This document shows positions 53,201 through 61,346 of a stretch of DNA of 64,000 nt, piece after piece. Positions within the stretch are counted from its first letter, which is position 1. The number at the start of each line of letters is the position of its first letter. The notes beneath the pieces are model-generated. The model was not told the origin of the DNA, did no database searches, and saw only the letters and a list, made by a program, of their open reading frames with translations. The translations under genes were made by a program, and so were the position numbers. The stretch comes from VXYL01 sp963665195. GTDB lineage: Bacteria > Pseudomonadota > Gammaproteobacteria > Pseudomonadales > Azotimanducaceae. The DNA is taken from contig OY762070.1 in assembly GCA_963665195.1 (NCBI GenBank), forward strand, positions 5,270,001 through 5,334,000, given 5' to 3'.

Positions 53201-55767
53201 CGGCCGAAGCCATCGCCCACCGCGCGGCGGCGCTCGCTGCCGCCGCGTCGGGGTCCCGCGCGGACAACGCGGTGGCGGAGAGCTGGCGGCTGGACTACAA
53301 CCGGCTGGCTCGGGAGGCGCGCGACTACTTTGTAGGCGATGTCTTCATCCAGTCCTTGCAGGAGCTCGAGGAAAACTCGTCAGCGAGTGCGACTGCGGAC
53401 GCCGTATCCAACGCTGCATCGACGCTTGAGGGAATAGTCTTGCTCACAAGCGAGGTCAGCCGACCTGCTGATGGCAGCCACAGCTCGGAGAGCGTGTACG
53501 CGACTTGGCAAGCCCGGTCGGGTGACACGCTAGTCGATTGCCTTGGGTGCCCCAGTCTTATCGTCGTTCCCGCCGGCACGTTCGAAATGGGTTCCCCCGA
53601 GGACGAGAGCGGCAGGGACAGCGACGAGGGGCCGGTGCATAGCGTCGCGCTGCAGGCGCCATTCGCCGTAGGCCAATACGAAATAACGCTCCGCCAGTAC
53701 CGCCAATTTGTCAGCAGTTCCGGCTACCAGAGCAGGTGGAGCGGGTGCTGGGTTTGGGAGGAGAGTGAGTGGCAGTATGAGCAGGATATGTCATGGCAGC
53801 AACCGAGCTTCGAGCAAACGGACGACCACCCCGTGGTCTGCGTGAGCTGGGACGACGCCAAGGCCTACACGCGCTGGCTCTCTGCCAAGACTGGCAGCCG
53901 CTACCGCCTTCTGACTGAGGCCGAGTGGGAGTACGCGGCGCGCGCCGGGACAACGACACGTTACCATTTCGGCGATGTGATTACCGCGGCTCGGGCCAAC
54001 TACACGAATCGACTAGGCGGAACCGTTGCGGTTGGCTCATTCGGCGCCAATGCGTTTGGCCTCTACGATATGCACGGGAATGCAGCGGAGCGTGTGCAGG
54101 ATTGCTGGCGGGACAGCTACGACCGAGCCCCAATCGCTGGCCAGCCGATGGGGGCTGGCTTCGGCGACTGCTCGCGGCGCATCTATCGCGGCGGCTCCTG
54201 GGGATACGCGCCGAGTTCTCTCCGGTCTGCTGCCCGATCATGGTCAGGATCTGACTTCAAGAACCCCTATACTGGCTTTCGTGTTGCCCGGATGCTCGTC
54301 GGCGATCCAGTGGGCTTATCGTCGGAACACCTCGTCCCGGTTTTCGTCGGATCGGCCGACCTGGACCGGCAGAGCTTCGTGCGGATCACCAACCAGTCCC
54401 AGGTGGATGGTCCAATCTGGATTCACGCCATCAACGACGCCACTGGCGACAGCGAGTTCACGTCTCTGTTCGTGTCCGCGGGATCGAGTACGCACATCAA
54501 CTCCGAGGACCTGGAGCGAGGCAACCCGAAGAAGGGTCTGGCGCGAGGGATCGGCACCGGCAGCGGCGACTGGCGCTTGGAGGTGTACACCGAACTGGAC
54601 ATCCATGTCACCGCCTACATGCGAACGCGCGATGGGTTCCTCACCGCCATGCATGACGTGGTACCCCGTGACGGCAGCCGCTACCGAGTGGCCACCTTCA
54701 ATCCGGCGAGCAACGCGAATCAGGTGAGCTACGTACGCCTCATCAACCCGGGCTGGAACGACATCACGGTGTCCATCACCGGGCTTGATGATGCTGGCGT
54801 CGCGGGTCGTGACGTTGTGAAGGTCAACGTCCCGCCGCGTGCGACGCGCACGCTCTCCGCTGCGGACTTGGAGTCGGGCCGCGGTGTAGTGGGGGCGCTG
54901 GGCAATGGCGCAGGGAAGTGGCACCTGACCGTTCGCGCGTCGCAGCCCCTGCGGGTGATGAGCCTGATGTCGAGCCCGACCGGGCACTTGACGAACCTGT
55001 CCACCATACCCGCCGGCTTTGAGGAATTGCCCGATGGTCGCCGCCTGCACCGCATTCCGCTGTTCTTCGCCCAAGCGGACGATGGGCGGCATGGCTTCAT
55101 GCGCATCGCCAACCGGGATGGCGTTGCCGGTGCGTTCACGCTCGATGTCTACGACGACCTGGGGCAGCATTACGGGTCATTGGACCTCTCCTTGGCGGGC
55201 TACCAGACGCGACACATCAACTCCAGAGACCTAGAGCAGGGGAGCGACCGCAAGGGAATCCCCGTGGGGATCGGCCGCGGAACCGGCGATTGGCGCATCG
55301 AAGTGAGGAGCGCATTGGATCTCGAAGTGCTCTCGTTCGCGCGCACCGCCGATGGCTTCCTGACCGCGTTGCACGACACCGTCGCCGGGATCGAAGACGA
55401 AGGCCGACACCGATACGAGGTGCCGACCTTCAATCCCGGCAGCAATACGAACCAGCGCAGCAACCTTCGGCTCGTCAACTACAGCCGGTACGACACAACG
55501 GTTAGCATCGTCGGCATCGACAACGCCGGCTTTTCGCCGGGCAGGACGGTTAGGGTGACCGTTCCGGCCGGTGCGGCGAAGACGATCTCTGCAGCCGACT
55601 TGGAGTCCGGCAACGGCCTGAGCGGCGCATTGGGCGACGGCAGCGGAAAGTGGCGGCTGGTAGTCACGAGCAACCGGCCCCTGCAAGTCCTGAGCCTGCT
55701 GACGAGCGCCACGGGCCATGTGACCAACCTCTCGACGCTGCCTCGCACCGGGACGGTTCGCGAGTAG
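50209..55767 (+). CDS. Astacin-like protease - helical repeat - FGE-fold mosaic protein (1852 aa)
   Basis: The ATG at 50209 lies inside the upstream gene; an ATG at 50263 gives a shorter signal peptide. Residues about 60-268 form an astacin (M12A) domain with HEIGHTVGLLHEHQRKDR (165-182), the full zinc signature; the Met-turn reads SAQHY (228-232), Gln replacing Met. Residues 270-545 are beta-rich. Residues 545-1050 are about 90-residue helical repeats (YNRL..EA...L..DAF...LEE.A.R.YYFN). Residues 1105-1364 form an FGE/SUMF fold (PAGTFEMGS, LLTEAEWEYAARAG, YRGGSWGYAPSSLRSAAR, GFRVAR) without the two catalytic cysteines. Two related modules of about 240 residues end the protein, each with a HINS(E/R)DLE(R/Q)G motif and a (H/R)ltNLST ending. 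It is an exported or surface-bound mosaic, cotranslated with the CsgG-like protein. Confidence 0.87.
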   Translation: MRNRTRCESEADAVWPRGMFGERCALALALLAACFVNAHGTTGDAGDAQGQAPEMLVTLPAERLWPDGAIPYELDLSLASDEVRERLRAKIAEAVGTWNDETVLDLHESPSSTPNVLIRFDPDVQHCWAHAGLNLPRWRAFGLELWRTQNEIVLNAECGVDTIIHEIGHTVGLLHEHQRKDRGGFLHLRPETIEAIYRGDYGPTDEILERAFGATEDSVDGSPYDYRSAQHYDAGFFTTVPRGIAIVQGSATSWVSPGDADGVNRIYGSPTPFATVTTNPPRLEIVVDGTRVATPATLTAGPHVLEAPLVQHTGTVETGGSFDRVERNRYLFGNWGGSGTPAAGQSAATINVTVDEDRTWFQANFIEQPWDGKEYASPWVDEPPCTVSNQQCWLDRWYTHSVEHYADTIAIWPRALTFAGTQDGLAEGSRRLHLTVLEDAEPFYTYTVRAEGDVRLGSLARLGGVRDLSPTDDHIYDVEPGETVEIVVRMEQGLEAGRHEAAMTFCQLPTPPLREKCVEVPVAANVLDDEDSQSPTTVSVWPDSLRAYAAVFADRADKLAAAAAQSTSRSSVAEGWREDYNRLIAEIGDLFRQDALIQALEDVAARTYYFNEDDEGAVAGEAARAAAGLAVYMRSGVAAEAIAHRAAALAAAASGSRLDHAVAESWRLDYNRLVREARGALADDAFVAVLEELAAREYYFNLADGTAVAGEAARGAAGLAVYMRSGDAAEAIAHRAAALDLAASERPEDRAVAEGWRQDYNRLVREARGALAADAFVAVLEEVAHREYYFNEDDEGAVAGEAARAAAGLAVYMRSGVAAEAIAHRAAALAAAASGSRLDHAVAESWRLDYNRLVREARGALADDAFVAVLEELAAREYYFNLADGTAVAGEAARGAAGLAVYMRSGDAAEAIAHRAAALDLAASERPEDRAVAEGWRQDYNRLVREARGALAADAFVAVLEEVAHREYYFNEDDEGAVAGEAARAAAGLAVYMRSGVAAEAIAHRAAALAAAASGSRADNAVAESWRLDYNRLAREARDYFVGDVFIQSLQELEENSSASATADAVSNAASTLEGIVLLTSEVSRPADGSHSSESVYATWQARSGDTLVDCLGCPSLIVVPAGTFEMGSPEDESGRDSDEGPVHSVALQAPFAVGQYEITLRQYRQFVSSSGYQSRWSGCWVWEESEWQYEQDMSWQQPSFEQTDDHPVVCVSWDDAKAYTRWLSAKTGSRYRLLTEAEWEYAARAGTTTRYHFGDVITAARANYTNRLGGTVAVGSFGANAFGLYDMHGNAAERVQDCWRDSYDRAPIAGQPMGAGFGDCSRRIYRGGSWGYAPSSLRSAARSWSGSDFKNPYTGFRVARMLVGDPVGLSSEHLVPVFVGSADLDRQSFVRITNQSQVDGPIWIHAINDATGDSEFTSLFVSAGSSTHINSEDLERGNPKKGLARGIGTGSGDWRLEVYTELDIHVTAYMRTRDGFLTAMHDVVPRDGSRYRVATFNPASNANQVSYVRLINPGWNDITVSITGLDDAGVAGRDVVKVNVPPRATRTLSAADLESGRGVVGALGNGAGKWHLTVRASQPLRVMSLMSSPTGHLTNLSTIPAGFEELPDGRRLHRIPLFFAQADDGRHGFMRIANRDGVAGAFTLDVYDDLGQHYGSLDLSLAGYQTRHINSRDLEQGSDRKGIPVGIGRGTGDWRIEVRSALDLEVLSFARTADGFLTALHDTVAGIEDEGRHRYEVPTFNPGSNTNQRSNLRLVNYSRYDTTVSIVGIDNAGFSPGRTVRVTVPAGAAKTISAADLESGNGLSGALGDGSGKWRLVVTSNRPLQVLSLLTSATGHVTNLSTLPRTGTVRE
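52029..53259 (+). repeat. Perfect 540-bp tandem duplication with partial third copy
   Basis: Bases 52029-52568 repeat at 52569-53108 without a visible difference, and 53109-53259 repeats the first 151 bases of the unit. The duplication is in frame (180 residues, two 90-residue helical repeats). Complete identity implies very recent duplication or gene conversion, and the copy number is likely to vary. Confidence 0.95.
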
Positions 55768-55905
55768 GCGAAGCAAGCGACTTAGGAGCTAGGGGAGGCG
55801 GAATCCTACCTCCCCGTCGCTCGATCATCGCGGCGCAACAGCAGTCGCCAACCCCCGCCCATTGGTACAGAATCCAAGCCACCAAGCGACGGAGGGGAAA
55901 CCGTC

Positions 55906-57006
55906 ATGCTGCACACCATCCCCAAGCCCCATGCCGCTGCCGCGGGCATCGCCCTGCTGCTGCTCGTCGGCTGCGAGCAGGCTGGCCAGACCGAGACGGC
56001 GCCCGCGCCCGAAGCACCGGCAGCCCCCGCCGAGTTCGTCAGCGGCGACTTCACGACCGACACGCACAGCTTCACGGAGGTGGCGGACGGCGTCTACTTC
56101 GCCCGCTACACCGTGCCGATGTTCAACAGCAACGCCATGGTGGTCATCAACGACGAGGACGTGCTGGTGGTGGATTCGCACATCACGCCGGCGACGGCGC
56201 AGACGCTCATCGACTCCATCCGCAAGGTCACGGACAAGCCGATCACCACCATCGTCAACACCCACTTCCACTACGACCACGCGCACGGCACCCAGGCGTT
56301 CGGCCCCGTGCAGGTGGTCGGCCACGAGCACACGCGGATGCGCATGGCGGGGGATCCGATGAACGAGGGCACGTTCCAGAGCGAACTGATGCGCCAGCCG
56401 CAGGCGCTCGCCCGCCTCGAAGGCATGCTCGCCGAGGTCGACGCCGAGGACGATGAGACGCGCGGCCGATTGGAAGCGCAGATCGCGTTGCAGAAGGCGC
56501 ACATGGAGGCCACCAAGGCGATCGTGCCGGTGCCGCCGGACACCACGTTCAAGGAGCGCATCTCGCTCTTCCGCGGCGACCGGGAGATCCAGGTGCATTT
56601 CTTCGGCCGCGCCCATACCGGCGGCGATGCGGTGATCTACCTGCCGGCGGACAAGATCGCGTTCACCGGCGACATGATGCTCGGTGGGCCGTCCTGGCTG
56701 GGCGACGGCCATGTCGACGAGTGGCCGGACACGCTCGAAGGGCTGAAGGGCTTGGACATCGAGACGATCCTGCCCGGCCACGGCGGCCCGGTGACGAACC
56801 TCGACCTCATCGGCTACGTGCAGGCGTACTACCGGGACCTCTGGGCCCAGGTGGTGAGCAAGCGCGCCGAGGGCAAGGACCCGGGGGAAGTGGCGGCAGC
56901 GGTCGATCTCACGGGCCACGCCGAGACGCTGAACATCACCCGCGTGGGGACGGACCCGCAAGCGGTGCTGCGCATCTACCAGCTCTTGGACGAGCGCGGC
57001 GAGTAG
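55906..57006 (+). CDS. Metallo-beta-lactamase-fold lipoprotein hydrolase
   Basis: The protein has 366 residues. A lipoprotein signal with Cys23 (LLLLVGC) precedes an Ala/Pro linker. The core has HFHYDH (120-125) for zinc binding, GHEHTRMRM, FGRAHTGGDAVIYLP, IAFTGDMMLGG for the bridging Asp, and ILPGHGGP for the last His. The C-terminal helices resemble the quinoprotein relay/SoxH-type branch rather than true beta-lactamases. GGAGGGG lies eight bases before the ATG. The substrate is not evident. It is the last gene before a convergent dehydrogenase, with 60 bp between. Confidence 0.9.
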   Translation: MLHTIPKPHAAAAGIALLLLVGCEQAGQTETAPAPEAPAAPAEFVSGDFTTDTHSFTEVADGVYFARYTVPMFNSNAMVVINDEDVLVVDSHITPATAQTLIDSIRKVTDKPITTIVNTHFHYDHAHGTQAFGPVQVVGHEHTRMRMAGDPMNEGTFQSELMRQPQALARLEGMLAEVDAEDDETRGRLEAQIALQKAHMEATKAIVPVPPDTTFKERISLFRGDREIQVHFFGRAHTGGDAVIYLPADKIAFTGDMMLGGPSWLGDGHVDEWPDTLEGLKGLDIETILPGHGGPVTNLDLIGYVQAYYRDLWAQVVSKRAEGKDPGEVAAAVDLTGHAETLNITRVGTDPQAVLRIYQLLDERGE

Positions 57007-57066
57007 CCGGCCGAAGCAGGCGGCGACGCGGAACGCCCGATGGGGACGTTCCGCGCCGCCCGGGCG

Positions 57067-58131
57067 CTAGCGGTTCGGCCCTCGGGTCTGCGGGTACGGC
57101 TGCCAGCGGCGGAGCTTGGTATGCGGCAGCACGGCCGGGTTCACGGCGCTGCGCGGCCACATGCCTTGCAGCACGGTTGCGAGTTCCCTGCCCAAGCGCC
57201 GCCGCGTTTCCGGTGCCATGCGCGCCGTTGCGGAGGCGATATGCGGGGTGACGATGACGTTGTCCATGTGCAGCAGCGGGTTGTTGGTGGACACCGGCTC
57301 TTCCTCGAAGACGTCGAGAGCGGCGCCGGCGATCCCGCCGGCTTCCAGCGCCCGGATGAGCGCCGCTTCGTCCACCGTCGGCCCGCGGCCGTTGTTGATG
57401 AAGAGGGCGCTGTCCTTCATGCGCTCGAAGTGCTGATCGGAAAGCATATGCGTGGTCTCGGCGTTCAGCGGCGCGTGCATGGAGACGAAGTCCGAGCGTT
57501 CGAGCAGCTCGAACAGGCTCGTCACGGGCTCGACGTTGGCCGCGGTCATCTCCAGCTCGGCGACGTACGGATCGAAGGCGATGACCCGCAGGCCGAAGGC
57601 ATGGCAGCGGCGGGCGACGGCCTTGGCGACGTTGCCGAACGAGATCAGGCCGATGGTCTGGCCCCACAGCCGTGGGATGTCGCCGTGATGCGGGCGGCCC
57701 TCGGCCCAGCGGCCTTCCTGGGTCATGCGGTGCATCAGCAGCAGGCGCCGGTGGGCGGCCAGGAACATCATCATGGTGTGGTCGGCCACCTCGTCGATGA
57801 ACACGTCCGGCACGTTGGTGACGACGATGTTGTGGTCCGTGGCGGCGTCCACGTCCACGGTGTCCGCGCCGACGCTGCCGAGGCCGATCACCACGCACTT
57901 GTCGAGGCTCGCGATGATGTTGCGGGAGATGCGCCGGCCGCGGGCGATGAGCGCGTCGGCGTCGCCCTTCACGGCGGCGATGAACTCTTCCTCGGTCTTG
58001 GCCGGCACTTCGACGATCTCGGCGCCGATGGGATCGAGGGCCTCGCGTTCGATCTCGTAGCGCGAGTCCGCGAGGTCGTAGGAGACGCCCCGCTGGGCTT
58101 GAACCATCACGGTGTATTTGCGGTCGGTCAT
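57067..58131 (-). CDS. D-2-hydroxyacid dehydrogenase
   Basis: The ATG at 58131 (MTDRKYTVMV) gives 354 residues; the frame extends to 58425 but is non-coding in character. The Rossmann motif is GQTIGLISFGNVAKAVA (157-173), the catalytic Arg is in NNGRGPTVDE (Arg249), the Glu is in FEEEP (about 278) and the His is in TPHIAS (297). This is the D-isomer-specific 2-hydroxyacid dehydrogenase family (phosphoglycerate, glyoxylate or formate dehydrogenase type). The substrate is undetermined; there is no ACT domain, which argues against a standard phosphoglycerate dehydrogenase. It is divergent from the TPR gene at 58211. Confidence 0.9.
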   Translation of the reverse strand: MTDRKYTVMVQAQRGVSYDLADSRYEIEREALDPIGAEIVEVPAKTEEEFIAAVKGDADALIARGRRISRNIIASLDKCVVIGLGSVGADTVDVDAATDHNIVVTNVPDVFIDEVADHTMMMFLAAHRRLLLMHRMTQEGRWAEGRPHHGDIPRLWGQTIGLISFGNVAKAVARRCHAFGLRVIAFDPYVAELEMTAANVEPVTSLFELLERSDFVSMHAPLNAETTHMLSDQHFERMKDSALFINNGRGPTVDEAALIRALEAGGIAGAALDVFEEEPVSTNNPLLHMDNVIVTPHIASATARMAPETRRRLGRELATVLQGMWPRSAVNPAVLPHTKLRRWQPYPQTRGPNR

Positions 58132-58210
58132 GCAATGCTTCCTTCGCTTTGAGTTGGTTGACTCCGGCGCCGTCGGCGATGGCCGTGTCGTGGCTTCGGA
58201 GCGGTGCGCA

Positions 58211-59593
58211 ATGCTCGCCCAAAACGCGCGCCGTTGGCTAGGGGCTGCGGCCCTTTTCGCGGCGTGCTGGACGCTACAGCCTGCCGCCGCGAACGAACCG
58301 GGCTTCGAGCACCTGCCCGCGGGGCTGGCGGCGGCGCTGCGCGAGGCGCGCGGCGAAGCGGCCCGTTCCGTCGCGGCTTCGGCGCATGCCGATGCGCGGG
58401 CTGCTGCCTGGGGCGAACTGGCCATGCTCTACCACGCACATCGGCTGCATCACTTGGCGGAGGAGGCCTATCGGCAGGCGATCGCGGAAGCCGCGAGAGC
58501 GCGCTGGCGCTACCTGCTCGGCATCGTCCTCTCGCAGCGCGGGGAGATCGAAGCGGCGCTCGCCGAGTTCCGTGCGGCTGCCCGGTCGCTCCCGAAGAGC
58601 ATGGCCATCTGGTATCGCGTGGGCGTCGCGGCCGGGCTGCTCGGCGACTTGGCCGGCGCCGAGACCGCGTTCGACCGTGCAGCGGCTTTGCAGCCGGACT
58701 CCGCGCTGCTGTTCGCAGCCCGGGCAGACCTCGCGATCGCCCGCGGAGAACCGCAGGCGGCCGTGGAGCTTCTCGAACGCGCTTGGGCGCTTGAGCCGGA
58801 AGCTGGGCAACTCGCGCACAAGCTCGCGACGGCCCATCGTGCCTTGGGGAACCGCGAGGCGGCCCACGATTGGCTTGCCAAGCAGCCGGACAACAGCCTC
58901 GCCCCGAAGATCGACGATCCGCTGCTGCTCGAAGTCGCCCGCATGAGCCGCTCCGGGCGTTTCTTCGAGACGGCGGCGGATTGGGCGCTGGCCCGTGGCG
59001 ACCATGCGGCCGCTGCCGAGGCGCTGGCCCAGGCAGCGCGTTTGCGCCCGGACGACGACCAGCTTGCGGCGAGGCTCGCGACGCTGCGCGCGCAGGCCGG
59101 CGCATTCGCGATGCAGGGCGGTCGCTTCGAGGAGGCCGAACAGCAATACCGCCAGCTGGCAGCGGAGCGACCCGACGACGCCTACGGCCACTACTGGCTC
59201 GGCATGTCCCTGCTGCGCCAAGCGGACTGTGCCGCCTTGCCAGTATTGCGGCACGCCGTGCAGCTGCGCGCGAACTGGGGCGAGGCGCATATCGCCCGGG
59301 CTCGTGCAGAGGCTCTTTGCGGTTCCGGCGATGTCGCCCGTGAAGGTGCCGCCGCATTGCTCAAGCTGGAAGACAACGCGGACACGCGGCTGACGCTGGC
59401 GCTGGCGGAGCTTGCCCTGGGCCGGCGTGACGAGGCGCGGCGATTGGCGACGCCCGTTGCGAACGCCGATGCCGCGCAGATCATTGCGGCAGCGCGCGCG
59501 GTGGAACGGCAGCTACCTCAGCTTGCGTTCGCGACATCGTCGACCTGGTGGCTCCCGCCCGAAGTCCGCGACCGCGGGGAACCAGGCGGATAG
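58211..59593 (+). CDS. Tetratricopeptide repeat exported protein
   Basis: The ATG at 58211 (MLAQNARRWLGAAALFAACWTLQPAAA) gives a signal peptide and 460 residues. TPR units such as LAGAETAFDRAAALQPDSALLFAARADLAIARGEPQAAVELLERAWALEP and GRFEEAEQQYRQLAAERPDDAYGHYWLGMSLL follow one another; about nine are recognisable. No enzymatic domain is present. It probably scaffolds a periplasmic complex. The 79-bp gap to the divergent dehydrogenase contains both promoters. Confidence 0.82.
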   Translation: MLAQNARRWLGAAALFAACWTLQPAAANEPGFEHLPAGLAAALREARGEAARSVAASAHADARAAAWGELAMLYHAHRLHHLAEEAYRQAIAEAARARWRYLLGIVLSQRGEIEAALAEFRAAARSLPKSMAIWYRVGVAAGLLGDLAGAETAFDRAAALQPDSALLFAARADLAIARGEPQAAVELLERAWALEPEAGQLAHKLATAHRALGNREAAHDWLAKQPDNSLAPKIDDPLLLEVARMSRSGRFFETAADWALARGDHAAAAEALAQAARLRPDDDQLAARLATLRAQAGAFAMQGGRFEEAEQQYRQLAAERPDDAYGHYWLGMSLLRQADCAALPVLRHAVQLRANWGEAHIARARAEALCGSGDVAREGAAALLKLEDNADTRLTLALAELALGRRDEARRLATPVANADAAQIIAAARAVERQLPQLAFATSSTWWLPPEVRDRGEPGG

Positions 59594-59688
59594 CCAGACG
59601 GCACGATCCGGTGGTGCCGGATGGGCCGTGGACTGCCGGTTGCGCCCGAGCGAGAATGACGGTCGGGGCCACTGAACGGAGGCGCATC

Positions 59689-60168
59689 GTGGACTACCGA
59701 TCAAAGGTCCGGACATGCCTATGGTTCAACGACCAGGCGCTGCCGGCCGCGGAGTTCTATTGCAGCCTGTTGCCGGACAGCCGCGTCGAACGGATCGAGC
59801 GCTATCCCGAAGGGCATGGGATGGGCGAAGCCGGCACGGTCGCCGGCGTCGATTTCATCCTTGGCGGCACGCCCTACTTGGCGATCAATGGCGGCACGCA
59901 TTTCACGCTCGACGAAGCGGTCTCGATTATGGTCTCCACGCGCGATCAAGCGGAAACCGACCGGCTGTGGGAGGCACTCACCGCCGATGGCGGCGCCGAG
60001 AGCCGGTGCGGCTGGCTGAAGGATCGCTACGGGCTGTCTTGGCAGATCGTCCCGGAGCGGTCGCTCGAGTTGATGTACGGACCCGCAGCCGTGCGCGTCT
60101 GGCCGGTGCTGATGGAAATGAAGAAGATCGACATCGCGGCGCTGGAAGCGGCGGCGAAACGGCGGTAG
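59689..60168 (+). CDS. VOC family (PhnB-like) protein
   Basis: The start is probably the GTG at 59689 (VDYRSKVRTCLWFNDQALPAAEFYCSLLPDS) preceded by GGAGG, giving 159 residues. WFNDQA.EAA.FY, MVSTRDQAETDRLWEALTADGGAESRCGWLKDRYGLSWQIVP and the C-terminal LMEMKKIDIAALEAA match the 3-demethylubiquinone methyltransferase-like/PhnB branch of vicinal oxygen chelate proteins. The metal-binding residues are not classical, and the function is unknown. It is followed after 13 bp by the small lipoprotein gene. Confidence 0.85.
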   Translation: MDYRSKVRTCLWFNDQALPAAEFYCSLLPDSRVERIERYPEGHGMGEAGTVAGVDFILGGTPYLAINGGTHFTLDEAVSIMVSTRDQAETDRLWEALTADGGAESRCGWLKDRYGLSWQIVPERSLELMYGPAAVRVWPVLMEMKKIDIAALEAAAKRR

Positions 60169-60181
60169 CAGGGAGGTGCAG

Positions 60182-60466
60182 GTGGATCTGCGAGGTTTCG
60201 GAGTGGCGATGGTCGTCGGTGCCCTCATGCTGTGCGGCTGTGCGGCGCAGTCGCAGGACCCGCAGCAACCGCAGCAACCGCAGAGGGCAGAACGCAGCAA
60301 GTCCAAGTGCCCTGCGTTCACCCGGCCGGACACCGTCAATCGGGACGGCCTGACCGTTCGTGCGTGTACCGACCGCCACGGCAACCTGGTCTGCGTCGAG
60401 TTCGGCGGCAAGCTGCGCTGCCGAGCCGATGACGGCGCGTCGCTCATCAAGGCTGGCGACGGCTGA
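60182..60466 (+). CDS. Small lipoprotein of unknown function
   Basis: The GTG at 60182 follows GGGAGG by five to six bases. The 94 residues begin VDLRGFGVAMVVGALMLCGC; Cys20 fits a lipobox (LCGC). The mature part has a Gln/Pro-rich stretch (QDPQQPQQPQ) and four cysteines in CPAF, RACTD, LVCVE and LRCRA, suggesting two disulphides. No family is recognised. It lies between the VOC and methyltransferase genes. Confidence 0.65.
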   Translation: MDLRGFGVAMVVGALMLCGCAAQSQDPQQPQQPQRAERSKSKCPAFTRPDTVNRDGLTVRACTDRHGNLVCVEFGGKLRCRADDGASLIKAGDG

Positions 60467-60502
60467 AGGATCGAGGCCGGCGAGAGTAGCAGGACGGGCG
60501 CC

Positions 60503-61129
60503 GTGACCAGCCAGGATCGGATCGAATCCGTCTACGCGGCGAAGGGCAACGCCGAGCTCGAGGCGCGCTACGACGACTGGGCAGCGGAGTACGACCAGGA
60601 CCTCGGCACGGACGCGGTGTGGATCAGCCCGCGCATCGCGGTGGCGCGGCTCGCCGAGCATGTGGACATCGGCAGCACCATCCTCGACGCGGGCGCAGGA
60701 ACCGGCCTCGTCGGCGAACGTCTGGCGGCAGCGGGCTATCGCGATCTGGTGGCGATCGACCTGTCCCCGGGCATGTTGGCGGCGGCCCGCGCCAAGGGGG
60801 TATACCGCGAACTGCGCCAGATGACCTTGGGCCAGCCCCTTGCCTTCGCCGACGCCGCATTCGATGCCGTCATCGCCGTCGGCGTCTTCACCACCGGGCA
60901 CGCCCCAGCGCGCGCCTTCGACGAACTGATACGCGTCACCCGGCCCGAAGGCGCGATCGTCTTCTCATTGCGAATGGACCGGATCGAGCCGTCGTTCACG
61001 GATCGACTTGCCCAGTTGGAGGCGAACCGCCACTGGCGTCTGGTCGAGCGCACCGAGCCGTTTCGCCCGCTGCCGGAAGCCGAGCCGGAGGTCCTGCACC
61101 GTGTCTGGATGTACCGCGTCACCGGCTGA
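60503..61129 (+). CDS. Class I SAM-dependent methyltransferase
   Basis: From the GTG at 60503 the protein has 208 residues. The family motif I LDAGAGTGLV (61-70), the acidic end of beta 2 (AIDLSPGML) and the later DAVIAVGVFTTGHAP (beta 4) are present. EARYDDWAAEYDQDL at the start is typical of the small-molecule methyltransferase branch related to Williams-Beuren and UbiE-like proteins. The substrate cannot be assigned. It is the last gene of a plus-strand group of five. Confidence 0.88.
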   Translation: MTSQDRIESVYAAKGNAELEARYDDWAAEYDQDLGTDAVWISPRIAVARLAEHVDIGSTILDAGAGTGLVGERLAAAGYRDLVAIDLSPGMLAAARAKGVYRELRQMTLGQPLAFADAAFDAVIAVGVFTTGHAPARAFDELIRVTRPEGAIVFSLRMDRIEPSFTDRLAQLEANRHWRLVERTEPFRPLPEAEPEVLHRVWMYRVTG

Positions 61130-61148
61130 CAGTTAGGAGAAGGCACGC

Positions 61149-61165
61149 GGCGCGGCTTCCGCGCC
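61149..61165 (+). terminator. Possible terminator-like hairpin
   Basis: GGCGCGG-CTT-CCGCGCC forms a 7-bp GC stem with a 3-base loop just after the methyltransferase stop. There is no T run, so it would be a weak or Rho-assisted end. Confidence 0.35.
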
Positions 61166-61346
61166 GTGACTCCCGGTCTGCACACGGAGCCGCCCTGCCA
61201 CGCTTTGGGGGTGGGAATGCCTCGGGGAGGTCAACAGTGGATCGCGGGTCTCGACGGCGGGCTCCGCTCCAAGCATAACGTGTTCACATTTCGTTCAGAA
61301 TAAGCACGCTACGGTGGCGAACGAACCTTGGCTGGGGAAGCGAGGC

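Noticed and set aside
52029..53259. Tandem repeat as a CRISPR or satellite
   Set aside because: The units are 540 bp, in frame and coding, without spacers.
52013..53335. Alternative plus-strand frame of 440 codons rich in W and R
   Set aside because: It overlaps the perfect repeat in a different frame. The main frame continues through conserved domains on both sides.
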